A stretch of DNA of 64,000 nt from positions 24,580 through 88,579 of the forward strand of contig CAWAEC010000001.1 in the NCBI GenBank assembly GCA_963781155.1. Reading direction: 5' to 3'. Position numbers and translations under genes: made by a program. Below, piece after piece: positions 8,974 to 18,692 of this stretch. The notes beneath the pieces were generated by a model. It searched no databases and was not told where the DNA came from. It saw only the letters and a program-made list of their open reading frames with translations. Origin of the DNA: PALSA-693 sp963781155 (GTDB lineage: Bacteria > Actinomycetota > Acidimicrobiia > Acidimicrobiales > Palsa-688). How positions within the stretch are numbered: the stretch's first letter is position 1; the number at the start of each line of letters is the position of its first letter.

Positions 8974-9124
8974 CGGGCCGAATAGTAGGCCCGAACAGAC
9001 CTGTTCTGAGCCACCTATGCTCCGGCACCCGCCCCATAGCCGCGGTTGCGGTCCTCAAGTCGCACAGCCCTTCCCCGGTGGGCGCCCACGGGGGGCGAGA
9101 AGGCGGTTTATCGAGAGGAATGAC

Positions 9125-9502
9125 TCACGGCTCAGTGGACGCCTGTAGCTTCATGGCGTCAAGAGCCTCATTCAGGGTAGGAGCGATCGGCACGACGATT
9201 CCCAGGCCCACCGCGTAGAGGACTTCGGACAGAACCGGGTCCGATACGACGACCGCCAGCTGCCTGACCTGCTCGCTCGCTTCAGCGGCCGCGACCAACA
9301 ACACGCCGACACCTGCGGAATCGGATTGGGTGATCGCAGACAAGTCAACTACTACCGCAGGCTCGTGGCCGTACCGCCTGAGATAGTGGCTGAGCTGGGA
9401 TGCGGTCGCCCAGTCAAGCGCTCCCGTGACTCGGACGACCAAGGCTCCGTTCTGGCGGTCATTTTCGATCTGACACTTATGCTCACCGAGCGTCGTTGTC
9501 AT
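9125..9502 (-). CDS. STAS-domain protein (anti-sigma factor antagonist type)
   Basis: This 125-residue protein is a single STAS domain. It includes VVDLSAITQSDSAGVGVLLV, where the Ser of DSAG would be the phosphorylated residue in SpoIIAA/RsbV-like proteins. ATG 9502 has a strong AAGGAGG just upstream, so the longer frame to 9595 is rejected. It is divergent from the acyl-CoA synthetase gene, with two DevR-like boxes in between. Confidence 0.82.
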   Translation of the reverse strand: MTTTLGEHKCQIENDRQNGALVVRVTGALDWATASQLSHYLRRYGHEPAVVVDLSAITQSDSAGVGVLLVAAAEASEQVRQLAVVVSDPVLSEVLYAVGLGIVVPIAPTLNEALDAMKLQASTEP

Positions 9503-9558
9503 TGGGTCCTCCTTCGGATGTTGTCTCCCAGTCTGAATCTGGGACCTTGGCGGCAACA

Positions 9559-9572
9559 GGTCCGAAAGTCCC
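9559..9572 (-). promoter_or_regulatory. Candidate DevR box between the STAS and GNAT-synthetase genes
   Basis: Read on the minus strand this is GGGACTTTCGGACC. It lies 57-70 bases before the STAS gene start at 9502, a normal activator distance. Confidence 0.5.
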
Positions 9573-9614
9573 GATCTCAACAGGAAACGGGACATTTGAT
9601 ACTCGACAAGAGAG

Positions 9615-9628
9615 GTGACCTGCGGCCC
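9615..9628 (+). promoter_or_regulatory. Second candidate DevR box in the divergent promoter
   Basis: The sequence GTGACCTGCGGCCC resembles the motif with one change in the GGGAC half. It lies about 43 bases from the other box, and pairs of boxes are common at DosR promoters. It could serve the gene starting at 9754. Confidence 0.4.
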
Positions 9629-9753
9629 TACCCAGGCTCAGCACGTGGCGCGCTCGCAAACCCGAATCACAGAATCCCGAAGGAGTGCTTCCTGATTGCG
9701 AGACATGACGATCGGCTCTATCCAGCCGCCACGAAGAAAGCGAAACTGATGGC

Positions 9754-12456
9754 GTGACTGTTGGCCCCAATCCCATGACCTACGAATGCGACACCGTGTT
9801 GGCTGACGGAGGGACCGTCCACCTCCGGCCGATCCGCCCGGACGACGGCCCCGGGTTGGAGGCATTCCATTCCCGGCTTTCGCCGGAAAGCATCTACCTG
9901 CGGTTCTTCGGCTGCCACCCCCGGCTGAGCCCCTCCGAGGTCGAGCACTTCACGCACGTCGACGGCACCGATCGGATGGCGCTGGTGGCGACCCTACAGG
10001 GCGACATCGTGGGCGTGGCCCGCTACGACCGCCTTCCATCCTGCCCGACCGAAGCCGAGGTCGCGTTCGTGGTCAGCGACACCCACCAGGGCCGGGGGCT
10101 GGGCACGCTCTTCCTGGAGCACCTGGCCGCCTACGCCCGCGAGCAGGGCATTGAGGCCTTCGTGGCGGAAACACTCCCGCAAAACCGTCCCATGCGAGAA
10201 GTGTTCAGGAATGCGGGGTTCGCCGAGAATGCCCGCTGGCATAACGGGGTCATCGAGTTTCGAATGAACATACGCCCGTCTGCTGGCCTGGCGGAGGCGG
10301 TCGAGGCACGGGACCGATCAGCCACGGTCCATTCGATCGGCGCATTGCTGCAACCCCGATCGGTGGCCGTCATCGGGGCCGGCCGCGGCCGCGGAACCAT
10401 CGGCCACGAGATCTTTCACAATCTCCTCGCAGGTGATTTCGCGGGTCCGGCCTACCCAATTCATCCCTCCGCCACGTCGGTGGCCGGAGTCAAGGCCTAT
10501 CCCTCCGTCCTGGATGTTCCCGGCCCAGTGGACCTGGCGGTAATAGCCGTTCCTGGTGACCGAGTGGCAGGCGTAGTGGAAACGTGCGCCACGAAAGGGG
10601 TCAAAGGCGCCGTGGTCATCTCAGCGGGGTACGCCGAATCTGGCGCCGACGGCCAGTCCGGCCAGCATGACCTGGTCTGCCAGGCTCGGGGCGCAGGGAT
10701 GCGGCTGATCGGGCCCAACTGCATGGGAATCATAAACACCGCCCCGGACATATCGATGAATGCCACCTTCGCTCCGGTGCCGCCCACCCCTGGGCGGGTG
10801 GCGTTCGTGTCGCAGTCGGGTGGACTTGGCATCGCCAGCCTTGAGGAAGTCCGTCGCCGAGGCATAGGTCTGTCGTCATTTGTTTCGGTGGGCAACAAGG
10901 CTGATGTCAGCGGTAACGACCTGCTCCAGTATTGGGGCGAGGATGCCGATACAGACGTCATCCTCCTCTACCTGGAATCGTTCGGCAACGCCCGTCGCTT
11001 CGCTCGGATCGCCGGCGAGGTGTCACGCCTGAAGCCCATCGTGGCCTTGAAAGCCGGACGGACCGACTCGGGTCGAAGAGCTGCTTCTTCTCACACTGCG
11101 GCCCTGGCCACCTCGGACGCGGCTGTCGACGCGCTGTTCGCCCGAACCGGTGTCGTCCGGGTCGACACGCTGGAAGAGCTGTTCGACGTGGCTGAGGTCC
11201 TGGATGCTCAGCCGTTACCGGCCGGCCCCAAGGTGGCGATTGTCGGCAACGCCGGAGGGCCGGGCATCCTGGCCGCCGACGCCTGCGAAACTGCTGGCCT
11301 CGAAGTGCACGAGTTGTCAGCCGCCACGCAAGCTCAGCTTCGGTCGTTCCTGCCCGGCGCCGCCACCGTCACCAACCCTGTGGACATGGTGGCCTCAGCC
11401 TCGGCCGCCGACTACCGCCGAGCCCTTCGCCTGGCTCTCGACGACGACAACGTCGACGCCGTGGTCGCGATCTTTGCACCGCCCCTCGTCACCCAGGCCG
11501 ACGATGTAGCCGTCGAGATCGCTGATCTGGCCCGAAGCGAAAGCAAACCCATCGTCGCCTGTTTCCTGGGCATGGCCGCACCTCCTGCTTCTCTCAGGAG
11601 CGCGGACGGGACCGTGCCCAGCTTCACCTTTCCAGAGCCGGCGGTCCGGGCCCTGGCCCGAACCTACCGCTACGCGCAGTGGTGCCGGCGCGACCCTGGA
11701 CAATCCGTGCTCGTCGACGACACGGACACCGTGACCGCCCGGGCCGTGATCCGCACAACCCTCGATCACCACCCGGACGGCAGTTGGCTGCCTCCGACCG
11801 AGGCGGCCCGCCTCCTGTCCGCCTATAAGATCCCTGTCGCCACAACTGAGTTCGCGCGAAGCGGGCCGGATGCAATCCGAGCCGCCCACCGCATCGGGTT
11901 CCCTGTCGCCCTCAAAGGCGGGGCCGCCGAGCTGGTGCACAAGACCGAAAAGGGAGCCGTGAGATTGTCGTTGCACTCGGACGCTGAGGTCGACGATGCC
12001 TTCTCAGCCATGGAACACGAGCTTGGAGAAGAAATGGGGGGTGCCATCGTCCAACCCATGGCCAAACCCGGTGTCGAACTGATCGTCGGCGTCGTCCATG
12101 ATCCGTCATTTGGCCCTATGGTCATGTTCGGCTCCGGCGGCACCGCCGTCGAGCTTTTCGGTGACCGGAGCATCCGGATTCTCCCGCTGACGGACACCGA
12201 TACATCAGAGTTGGTTCGGTCTCTGCGCGCTTCCCCGCTCCTCCTCGGGTATAGAGGTACCAAGGGCGTCGACGTTCCCGCCCTCGAAGACCTGATAGCA
12301 CGGGTCGCCAGGCTGGCGGAAGACAATCCCGAGATCTCCGAAATGGACCTCAACCCCGTCATCGCCACCCCGGACGGCGTCGTAGCAGTAGACGTCAAGG
12401 TCCGGATCGCGCCACGCAACCCAGAACCGGACCCGACCCTCCGAAAACTCCGTTAG
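9754..12456 (+). CDS. GNAT acetyltransferase fused to NDP-forming acyl-CoA synthetase (protein acetyltransferase type)
   Basis: This 900-residue fusion begins with a GNAT domain (about 1-175) whose acetyl-CoA loop is HQGRGLGTLF. A CoA-binding Rossmann domain follows (about 185-320, SVAVIGAGRGRGTIGHEIF). Then come the succinyl-CoA-ligase-like domains (VAFVSQSGGLGIASLEEV, ALKAGRTDSGRRAASSHTAA, with the phospho-His candidate in SSHTA) and an ATP-grasp domain (about 675-890, ALKGGAAELVHKTEKGAVRL). Related proteins acetylate lysines of acyl-CoA synthetases or make acetyl-CoA; which applies here is unknown. GTG 9754 is the longest start and ATG 9775 a plausible alternative. A decayed copy lies at 24255-24627. 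Confidence 0.85.
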   Translation: MTVGPNPMTYECDTVLADGGTVHLRPIRPDDGPGLEAFHSRLSPESIYLRFFGCHPRLSPSEVEHFTHVDGTDRMALVATLQGDIVGVARYDRLPSCPTEAEVAFVVSDTHQGRGLGTLFLEHLAAYAREQGIEAFVAETLPQNRPMREVFRNAGFAENARWHNGVIEFRMNIRPSAGLAEAVEARDRSATVHSIGALLQPRSVAVIGAGRGRGTIGHEIFHNLLAGDFAGPAYPIHPSATSVAGVKAYPSVLDVPGPVDLAVIAVPGDRVAGVVETCATKGVKGAVVISAGYAESGADGQSGQHDLVCQARGAGMRLIGPNCMGIINTAPDISMNATFAPVPPTPGRVAFVSQSGGLGIASLEEVRRRGIGLSSFVSVGNKADVSGNDLLQYWGEDADTDVILLYLESFGNARRFARIAGEVSRLKPIVALKAGRTDSGRRAASSHTAALATSDAAVDALFARTGVVRVDTLEELFDVAEVLDAQPLPAGPKVAIVGNAGGPGILAADACETAGLEVHELSAATQAQLRSFLPGAATVTNPVDMVASASAADYRRALRLALDDDNVDAVVAIFAPPLVTQADDVAVEIADLARSESKPIVACFLGMAAPPASLRSADGTVPSFTFPEPAVRALARTYRYAQWCRRDPGQSVLVDDTDTVTARAVIRTTLDHHPDGSWLPPTEAARLLSAYKIPVATTEFARSGPDAIRAAHRIGFPVALKGGAAELVHKTEKGAVRLSLHSDAEVDDAFSAMEHELGEEMGGAIVQPMAKPGVELIVGVVHDPSFGPMVMFGSGGTAVELFGDRSIRILPLTDTDTSELVRSLRASPLLLGYRGTKGVDVPALEDLIARVARLAEDNPEISEMDLNPVIATPDGVVAVDVKVRIAPRNPEPDPTLRKLR

Positions 12457-12564
12457 CCCAAAGATCCGCCACGAAAAATCGGGACCAAGGCGTCGACGTG
12501 GTGACGGGGGTGGACGTCCAACCGGCCGCGTGCATTCCCCACGATCGGACGATCCGGGTGCGGC

Positions 12565-13356
12565 CTAGAACATGGTTGGCCGCGGATGCCGCGGCTTGGG
12601 CTCCGGTTCCCGCCACTTCAGGCGATCTACCACATCGATGACGCCAGGCAACTGACGGATCAGACTGCACACAACGCCCTGGTCGGTCGGATGAAGGACC
12701 GAACCCGTAAGGATCACGACCCCGTCCAGGACCTCGGCCTGGACGGCATGGCCCTCAGGCACCCAGAGCGGGGAGGCCAGGAGTTCGGTGATCTGGGCGC
12801 GAATCTCGGCATCCGGCCGGTCAAAGAGACGGAGGATGTCGTGGCGCGAAAGCACACCCACAAGGCGTCCGTTTTCGACGACTGGTAGAGTGCGCACATC
12901 GTGGCGGATCATGCGGCGGACGGCGATTCCCACCGGCTCGGTAGGAGCGGAGCTGACGACGTCCGTCGTCATAAGCTCCTCGGCAGTGAGCCCGTCGGCC
13001 CGGGCCTTCCAGTGATGGCGGCGTTCCGCCACCGCCTCGTCGATCAGGGCGGCGAGATGGTGGCTGCGCACGGTTGGGTAGCCCTCGCGGCAGACCAGGT
13101 CCGCTTCGCTTACGATCCCGACCAGGCGGTCACCGATGTCCACCACGGGGACACACCGGACATCCCGCTCGAGCAGGACGTGAGCAATGTCTTTCACCGT
13201 TGCCGTGGGCTCAATCGTGACCGGGTTGGAGGTCATGACGTTCCGAACCAGCATGGGCAGAGTGAATCCCGGCGTCGGGCGTTCACCCACGTCAAAGTGC
13301 TGGCTTAGACCCGAGGTGGGCTTCGTATCTGCTGAAATCGTCGGCTTCTGGTCCAT
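12565..13356 (-). CDS. CBS-pair protein with C-terminal BON domain
   Basis: Two CBS motifs are present: VRNVMTSNPVTIEP through LVGIVSEADL (about residues 36-90), and AEELMTTDVVSSAP through LVGVLSRHDILRLF (about 125-180). A BON-like domain (about 190-250) ends with GVVILTGSVLHPTDQ and LPGVIDVVDRL. CBS pairs usually bind adenine nucleotides. ATG 13356 follows AAGG, and the longer frame to 13407 would run over a candidate DevR box. It faces the synthetase gene tail to tail. Confidence 0.83.
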   Translation of the reverse strand: MDQKPTISADTKPTSGLSQHFDVGERPTPGFTLPMLVRNVMTSNPVTIEPTATVKDIAHVLLERDVRCVPVVDIGDRLVGIVSEADLVCREGYPTVRSHHLAALIDEAVAERRHHWKARADGLTAEELMTTDVVSSAPTEPVGIAVRRMIRHDVRTLPVVENGRLVGVLSRHDILRLFDRPDAEIRAQITELLASPLWVPEGHAVQAEVLDGVVILTGSVLHPTDQGVVCSLIRQLPGVIDVVDRLKWREPEPKPRHPRPTMF

Positions 13357-13391
13357 GCCCTTACTGTCTGCGGATCGCGGTTCCCCTGCCA

Positions 13392-13405
13392 GGGCCGAAG
13401 GTACC
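13392..13405 (-). promoter_or_regulatory. Candidate DevR box before the CBS-BON gene
   Basis: On the minus strand it reads GGTACCTTCGGCCC, one base away from the best boxes in the window. It lies 36-49 bases before the start at 13356. Confidence 0.45.
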
Positions 13406-13485
13406 AACGTGTGTCACGCCCGGATCTATATGACCTTAGACCGCAGCGGCTGCCCGGCTACCGGAACCGCCCCATCAGCCGGGCG

Positions 13486-14400
13486 TCAAGTCCGCGCCCC
13501 TTTGTTACCAGCCACGTGACTTGGGACGATGACGACCGGCACCGGACTGCGAGTAACGCACGCCAACGTGATAACGCCTAGCGTTCGATGCCCGAACACC
13601 GTCGAGTGGCCGGCACTAACGACGAGTAGATCCGATCCCACGGCCTCTTTTGTCAAGATTGAAGCTGGCATCCCCCGGCGGGCGATTGAGGTGACCCGAT
13701 CGGTCCGCACACCGCACCGGAAGAGCGAATGAGCAGCCAGGTTTTGGGCGGTTCGGCCCACGGCGGAGGAGTCGCTGCCTTCTATAGCCACTGGTCCGCC
13801 CAGTCCACCGTAGTCCCCTTCACACCATGCCATTACTGCTCGAACGACACCGTCCCGTCGGTCGGCTTCGGCGACAGCCCAGGCAAGCGCCGCGGTCGCG
13901 GGGGCACTGCCATGAAAGCCTACCGTCACCCTGGATGGCGTTGAGCACGGAGGAGCCGTTGACCACGCGCTGCGAGGAACCACCACGAGCGGCAGATCTG
14001 GCCCGGCGTCGGCGCCCCATGGGTCCGACCCGAAGACCAGGCTCGTAAGGGTGTTGGTAGCGAGTGCGCCGACCATGACGAGGTCATGGGGGTCATTCAG
14101 CGCCTTGGCGCGTACTACCTCGGTAGTCGACTTCTGAAAATCTCCGATATCAAGGCTAGCCTGGGATCCGGAGCCGAGTCGGTCAAGGGTGACAGAGAGC
14201 TGCTTTCGGCCTTGCTCAACTGTCTCTGGGTCGACGATCTCCTCGACCAGCCCGAAAGCTGGGACGTACAAGACGTCGATACGACTGTGACGACAAACCG
14301 CATGATGGAGAGCCCAAGCCAGCGGGGCTTCTGCCGAGCTGGCATCATCAACCACGACCAATATGGACGAATCCGAGGTTTGTGCCGTTTCAACTGCCAC
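13486..14400 (-). CDS. Universal stress protein, tandem USP domains
   Basis: This 304-residue protein has two USP folds. Domain 1 starts SSILVVVDDASSAEAPLAWA, and domain 2 starts RVTVGFHGSAPATAALAWAV (near residue 155). The C-terminus (GSDLLVVSAGHSTVFGHRTL, then CVTRSPVPVVIVPS) keeps the family's closing pattern. The start is GTG 14400. The ATP-binding Gly motif of domain 2 is present but altered. A candidate DevR box lies 61 bases upstream. Confidence 0.82.
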   Translation of the reverse strand: MAVETAQTSDSSILVVVDDASSAEAPLAWALHHAVCRHSRIDVLYVPAFGLVEEIVDPETVEQGRKQLSVTLDRLGSGSQASLDIGDFQKSTTEVVRAKALNDPHDLVMVGALATNTLTSLVFGSDPWGADAGPDLPLVVVPRSAWSTAPPCSTPSRVTVGFHGSAPATAALAWAVAEADRRDGVVRAVMAWCEGDYGGLGGPVAIEGSDSSAVGRTAQNLAAHSLFRCGVRTDRVTSIARRGMPASILTKEAVGSDLLVVSAGHSTVFGHRTLGVITLACVTRSPVPVVIVPSHVAGNKGART

Positions 14401-14460
14401 CGGCTCGTCCTCTCTCGCGACGGTTAGATATATCGTCTCGCGGCAGCATCGACCCGGATA

Positions 14461-14474
14461 GGGTCACAAGTCCC
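14461..14474 (-). promoter_or_regulatory. Candidate DevR box before the USP gene
   Basis: The minus strand reads GGGACTTGTGACCC, a good palindromic match. It lies 61-74 bases before the GTG at 14400. Confidence 0.5.
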
Positions 14475-14974
14475 AAAATCGAGGACAACAAACGGAGACT
14501 GGTCGTCCACTTGCAAGGCGACGCGAGTTGGTGACGAGAATCCGAGGAGGGTCAGCCGCAGTCGTTTGGTTGCGTGCATTGCCCTCGTCGCAGGCCGGCC
14601 AGCGAAGGACTTGAGTCTGGTCGTCGTGCGGCGGTGGCTACGGCCCGGGCGATGCGAGAGCTCGGTGGTGCTGTAGGCCACGGGCAGGCGTTGGGGTTGG
14701 CCCGTGATGGTCAGGTCGTCGCCGGCGGTGGGGTCGTACGAGAGGTGTTGGTTACGGGTCAGCCAGGAGACAGACCGCAGAGGGGTGCCATTCCGACGCG
14801 GCGACATACACGGCTCGCTTGTCCGAGCGGCGGCGCAGCCGGTCCTGACCGCCAGCGGTCCGGACCGGGGACCTCCGGCAGGGCAGATGGGCCGTTCGAC
14901 TCTGGCCTTGTTTCCCTATAAGGGTCAGGCTGGGTGGAGGGTAATGCTAAGCCCGAAGAGCAAGGAGGATCGTA
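14475..14974. other. Intergenic region with a weak DevR-like box
   Basis: I recognise no gene in this 500-base gap between the divergent usp and PNPOx genes. GGGACCTCCGGCAG at 14868-14881 partly fits the DevR-like motif, with a good left half and weak right half. It lies about 94 bases before the PNPOx start. Confidence 0.4.
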
Positions 14975-15445
14975 ATGGAGGCGTCGAGGTTGAATACCGG
15001 GCTGGACGTGCTGGACCAGACCGAGTGTGCCCGCCTGCTCGCCACCGAGACCGTAGGCCGCCTGGGTGTCGTCGTCGACGACGAACCCCAGATCTTCCCA
15101 GTAAATTTTGCGTTGGCGGGACAGGACATCATGATCCGCACCGACCACGGCACGAAACTGTTGGCTGCGTTGGGTGGTCCGGTGGTGTTCGAAGTTGACC
15201 ACCTTGACGAGGACAGCCTGAGCGGGTGGAGCGTAATGGTCCACGGAACAGCCCGGCTTTCGGGCGGGCGGGAGGAGCGTCCGGGGTCACAGAACAGGGT
15301 GCTCCGGCCCTGGCCCGAGGCCGAGCGGCCGCACCTGTTGCGCATCGTGGCGAAGAAGGTCACCGGTCGAAGGATCAGCACGAGCAGGGCGCACCGCTGG
15401 CTGATGGCTGGGGCCTCCGAGCTCGGCCCTGCGGCGGATCGGTAG
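14975..15445 (+). CDS. Pyridoxamine 5'-phosphate oxidase-fold protein, PNPOx copy 2
   Basis: It is 156 residues with the same core as the other two copies: CARLLATETVGRLGVVVDDE, IFPVNFALAGQD, IRTDHGTKLL, VFEVDHLDED and GWSVMVHGTA. ATG 14975 has AAGGAGG six bases upstream. This intact copy is the reference for the amber-interrupted paralogue at 19106: it has LLATETVGR where that copy reads LLAT-stop-PVGR. Confidence 0.85.
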   Translation: MEASRLNTGLDVLDQTECARLLATETVGRLGVVVDDEPQIFPVNFALAGQDIMIRTDHGTKLLAALGGPVVFEVDHLDEDSLSGWSVMVHGTARLSGGREERPGSQNRVLRPWPEAERPHLLRIVAKKVTGRRISTSRAHRWLMAGASELGPAADR

Positions 15446-15905
15446 AAGCAATGCTCTCGTCGCCGCTCGTCCGAAGCCAGGATGCCTACGATCCTGGGGC
15501 TGGACATCCTCGGGCAAGTGGCACAACCGGTTCGGCTCGTGGCTGACCCTGGAAGGGAATGACAAGGGTTGTCTCTGGGGTGAGACCCGCAACAGCGCCG
15601 GGTCGGTGACGGATCATGCCCACCAGGTATATGTTGTTTCCATCTTCACCCTCTGGATTCGAGCCGGGTAGTGGGTTTCGTCGTCAACTGGCCGGGAGTG
15701 CACTCGGTCACGTCTTGCAGGATCGGCGGCCTCACTGAGGCTGTCTTACCGGCCGCCATTTGGATTGGGTCTGGGGCGCGCACTCCCCTAAAGACGGTTG
15801 GAGGCTGGCGCCGCCGTCGCTTCGCTGAGCGGCCGCCGCTGGCTGTTCGAGCCTTGGGTCAGCGTGCTCAAGGTGACAACGGCCATGACGCCGGCACGGA
15901 AGGAG
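15446..15905. other. Intergenic, nothing recognised
   Basis: The region lies between convergent PNPOx and GH65 genes. Short open frames exist on both strands, but none has a ribosome site plus a recognisable motif. Confidence 0.5.
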
Positions 15906-18308
15906 TTAGGAGATGTTCACCTCGAGCGTCTGGCCGGGCAGCAGTGTGCTCGCCATGCCTTTGACGTTCACGGCGATGGGCGCCCCCTCGGCGAGATCAA
16001 GGTCGATGCGGGCCATGTCAGTCGTGAAATGGAGATGCAGCAGATATCCGCGGTAGCGGATGTCGAACTCTATCGAGCCCACCTCGGCGGGGATGACCGG
16101 GTTGAGAATCATCACGTCGTGGCGCAGTTCCAGACCGGTATAGCAGCGCTGGAGGAGATCGATGGTCCCGGCCATGGCGCCCACATGGATGCCTTCAGCG
16201 GTGGTGCCCCCGCGCACCCGGGCCTCGTCGCTGTGCAGGACGCGGACGAAGAAGTCCCAGGACGTGTGGCGGTCCCGCCGGGCCGCCACCCAGGCGTGGA
16301 CGACCCGGCTGAGCGACGATCCATGGGCGGTCCGCTGCCCGTAGTACTCGAAGTTGCGGTGGACCAGGTCCTTGTCGTAGTCGTAGCCGAGCCGTTCTAA
16401 GAGCCCAGCGAGCTCTTCGGCCGACAGCAGGTAGAACAGCATTACGACGTCGGCCTGCTTCGCGACCTTGTAGCAGTCCGGACTGTCCCCCTCGGCCTCC
16501 AGGATGCGATCCAGCCGGTCGATCTCACCGTAAATGCTCCGGTAACGGCCCCAATCCAGCTCGTCAAGGCGCTCGTAGCCTTCAAACTGGCTGATGACGT
16601 CCTCGTGGAAGCAGACCCGCATCCTGCGGCTGATCTGTTCCCAGCGATCCAGCTCGGGACGATCAATCCCCAGCCTGTCGGTGATCTCGCGGGCGAAAGC
16701 CGGCGGCAGCGTCTGGAGCACCTCGGCGGCCCGGCACAGGCACCACACGGCCATGAGGTTGGTGTACGCATTGTTGTCCAGACCCGCTTCGCGGCGATCG
16801 GGGTAGCGTTCATGGAACTCATCGGGCCCCATCACGCCCTTGATCTCGTAGCGGTCCAGGGAGTGGTTGTAGGTAGACAGGCTCGACCAGAAGCGGGCGA
16901 TCTCCAGGATCATCTCGGCACCGTAGAAGCGCAGGAACTGGATATCACCTGTTGCTTGGTAGTAGTACCAGATGCAGGCCACGATGGCGGCGTTCACGTG
17001 ACGTTGCAAACGGGACGGATCCTCCAGCCACCGGCCCGACTGGGGATTGAGATGCATCGTCTGCGTCTCCTCGCGGCCATCGCTGCCGCTTTGCCACGGG
17101 AACATGGCCCCGGCGTAGCCGGCTGCGGTGGCGTCCCGCCTCGCCTGGTCGAGGCGGCGGTAGCGGTAGAGCAGAAGCGACCGGGCTAACTCCGGGAAGC
17201 GCAGAATGAGGAAAGGAAACACAAACAACTCGTCCCAGAACACGTGACCCCGATAGGCCTCTCCGTGGAGGCCCCGGGCGGGGATGCCCACGTCGAGGCC
17301 GATGGAATTTTCCGAGACGGTCTGCAGAAGATGGAAGGTGTGAAGGTTGGCGAGCTTGGCCAGGTCGTGGTCGACGCCCAGGCGGATGGCGCTCCGGCTC
17401 CACAGACTGCTCCAGGCTTGGGTATGGCGGCCGAGCAGTTCATCGAAACTCCCGGCCACGATGCCGGCCCAGTCCCGCGCTTGTGAGAGGGGCTCGCTGA
17501 TGGCCATGTCCCTGGATGTGAACACGGCGGCGACCTTGTCGATCAGCAACTCGTCCCCCTGACGTACATCGGCAACAAGGCGCTGTTCGACGTAGCCGCG
17601 ATCTCTGCTCGTTACCGGTTGGGATTCGAGCGGTCGGCCATTACAAACCAATTCCGTCCGAGCCGCCGTAGCGATCTGGACATGGGACTGATTCGTCTGC
17701 ACCTCCAGCCACATGAGCTTTCCTTCGCCTCCCTCCTCGAGCGGCGTCAAATGGACTGAACCCAGAGTGCGGTACCGAGCAATGCCATCGTTGGTTACTG
17801 TGCCGTCCAGGGCGCTCCTGACCTCAAGGCGTCCGGTCCAGTTCTCCGGCACGATGGTCGTCTGCAAGCCAGCCAGGTGGGGATCACGCATGCTGACGAA
17901 GCGGCGCTGGGTGAGATTGGTTACCCGCCCGTCTCTGTCTCGCCAGCGGGTGGTGCGCACCAGAAGACCCCTGTACATCTCCAGCCGTTGGTGGTGCGAC
18001 AGGATCTCGTTGCCTTCGTCACCCAACCATTGACCACCTTCAGCCCGAACGGAGAGGCAGAGCCAGTTGGGCGCATTGACCAGGCTCTCGTTCTCTACGG
18101 TCCGCCCCGCCACCTCGGCTCCGAGGCGGTTATAGACCCCCGCGAGATAGGTAGCCGGATAATGGACTCCGTCGGCGACCGCCTCGGGGGCCGCCCCCCG
18201 CGTCGCGAAGTAGCCGTTACCCAGCGTACAAAGCGCCTCCCGTTGTCCCTCCATGAGGCGATCCTCACCATCGTAATCCCACCGCCACTGGTTGCCATGT
18301 CGAGTCAC
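15906..18308 (-). CDS. Glycoside hydrolase family 65 protein (disaccharide phosphorylase type)
   Basis: This 800-residue protein has the GH65 layout: an N-terminal beta-sandwich, a helical linker, an (alpha/alpha)6 barrel and a small C-terminal beta domain. The catalytic acid region is GVMGPDEFHERY around residue 495, and GHVFWDELFVFPFL and GLHGEAYRGHVFW are conserved barrel motifs. Family members phosphorolyse maltose, trehalose, kojibiose or nigerose; which one cannot be read from sequence by eye. The GTG start at 18308 is supported by GGGAGGGGGCAG directly upstream. It could mobilise stored disaccharide during dormancy. Confidence 0.85.
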   Translation of the reverse strand: MTRHGNQWRWDYDGEDRLMEGQREALCTLGNGYFATRGAAPEAVADGVHYPATYLAGVYNRLGAEVAGRTVENESLVNAPNWLCLSVRAEGGQWLGDEGNEILSHHQRLEMYRGLLVRTTRWRDRDGRVTNLTQRRFVSMRDPHLAGLQTTIVPENWTGRLEVRSALDGTVTNDGIARYRTLGSVHLTPLEEGGEGKLMWLEVQTNQSHVQIATAARTELVCNGRPLESQPVTSRDRGYVEQRLVADVRQGDELLIDKVAAVFTSRDMAISEPLSQARDWAGIVAGSFDELLGRHTQAWSSLWSRSAIRLGVDHDLAKLANLHTFHLLQTVSENSIGLDVGIPARGLHGEAYRGHVFWDELFVFPFLILRFPELARSLLLYRYRRLDQARRDATAAGYAGAMFPWQSGSDGREETQTMHLNPQSGRWLEDPSRLQRHVNAAIVACIWYYYQATGDIQFLRFYGAEMILEIARFWSSLSTYNHSLDRYEIKGVMGPDEFHERYPDRREAGLDNNAYTNLMAVWCLCRAAEVLQTLPPAFAREITDRLGIDRPELDRWEQISRRMRVCFHEDVISQFEGYERLDELDWGRYRSIYGEIDRLDRILEAEGDSPDCYKVAKQADVVMLFYLLSAEELAGLLERLGYDYDKDLVHRNFEYYGQRTAHGSSLSRVVHAWVAARRDRHTSWDFFVRVLHSDEARVRGGTTAEGIHVGAMAGTIDLLQRCYTGLELRHDVMILNPVIPAEVGSIEFDIRYRGYLLHLHFTTDMARIDLDLAEGAPIAVNVKGMASTLLPGQTLEVNIS

Positions 18309-18391
18309 CTGCCCCCTCCCCGAGTCACCGCCTCATCGTATTCGTCCCCGCACTCCGCCGTTAGCCGTACGCCCTTCGGAGACGTCAGGCG

Positions 18392-18476
18392 TTACTTCCC
18401 AATGGGGCTAGGGACTATGACCACCCAACCGCGCTCCGGGTAACGCACGCAAATGTGATCGCGCCCGGCCAAAGAG
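18392..18476 (-). pseudogene. C-terminal scrap of a universal stress protein (minus strand)
   Basis: The minus strand encodes a tail resembling the USP at 13486 (VVIVPSPIG against VVIVPSHVAG, preceded by a CV-R-P stretch). Nothing of the rest of the gene survives next to it. Confidence 0.5.
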
Positions 18477-18517
18477 CGAATCGGCAGCGAACTCGTCCGC
18501 AGATCGACCCACCAGAG

Positions 18518-18692
18518 ACGGGTGGCGGGCCACCCAGCGCCGGTACTGGTGGAGGCTTCCAACGGAGCGGAACTGCTCGTAGTCGGAAGTCCCGGGCACG
18601 GTGAATCTGCCGGGATGCTTCTGGGTTGTGTCAGCGACCATTGGGTCACCAACGCTCACTGCCCGGTGCTGGTCCGGCACGACCAAGAATAG
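18518..18692 (+). pseudogene. C-terminal fragment of a universal stress protein (plus strand)
   Basis: The frame reads AELLVVGSPGHGESAGMLLG, then CVSDHWVTNAHCPVLVRHDQ and a stop at 18690. This is the typical last 55 residues of a USP (GSxGHG, GSVSxHxxxHAxCPVLVV). No upstream part is found. Confidence 0.65.

Noticed and set aside
18411..18424. GGGACTATGACCAC, a DevR-box-like sequence upstream of the GH65 gene
   Set aside because: It is the reverse complement of codons for VVIVPS in a USP tail relic, so the match is explained by ancient coding sequence.
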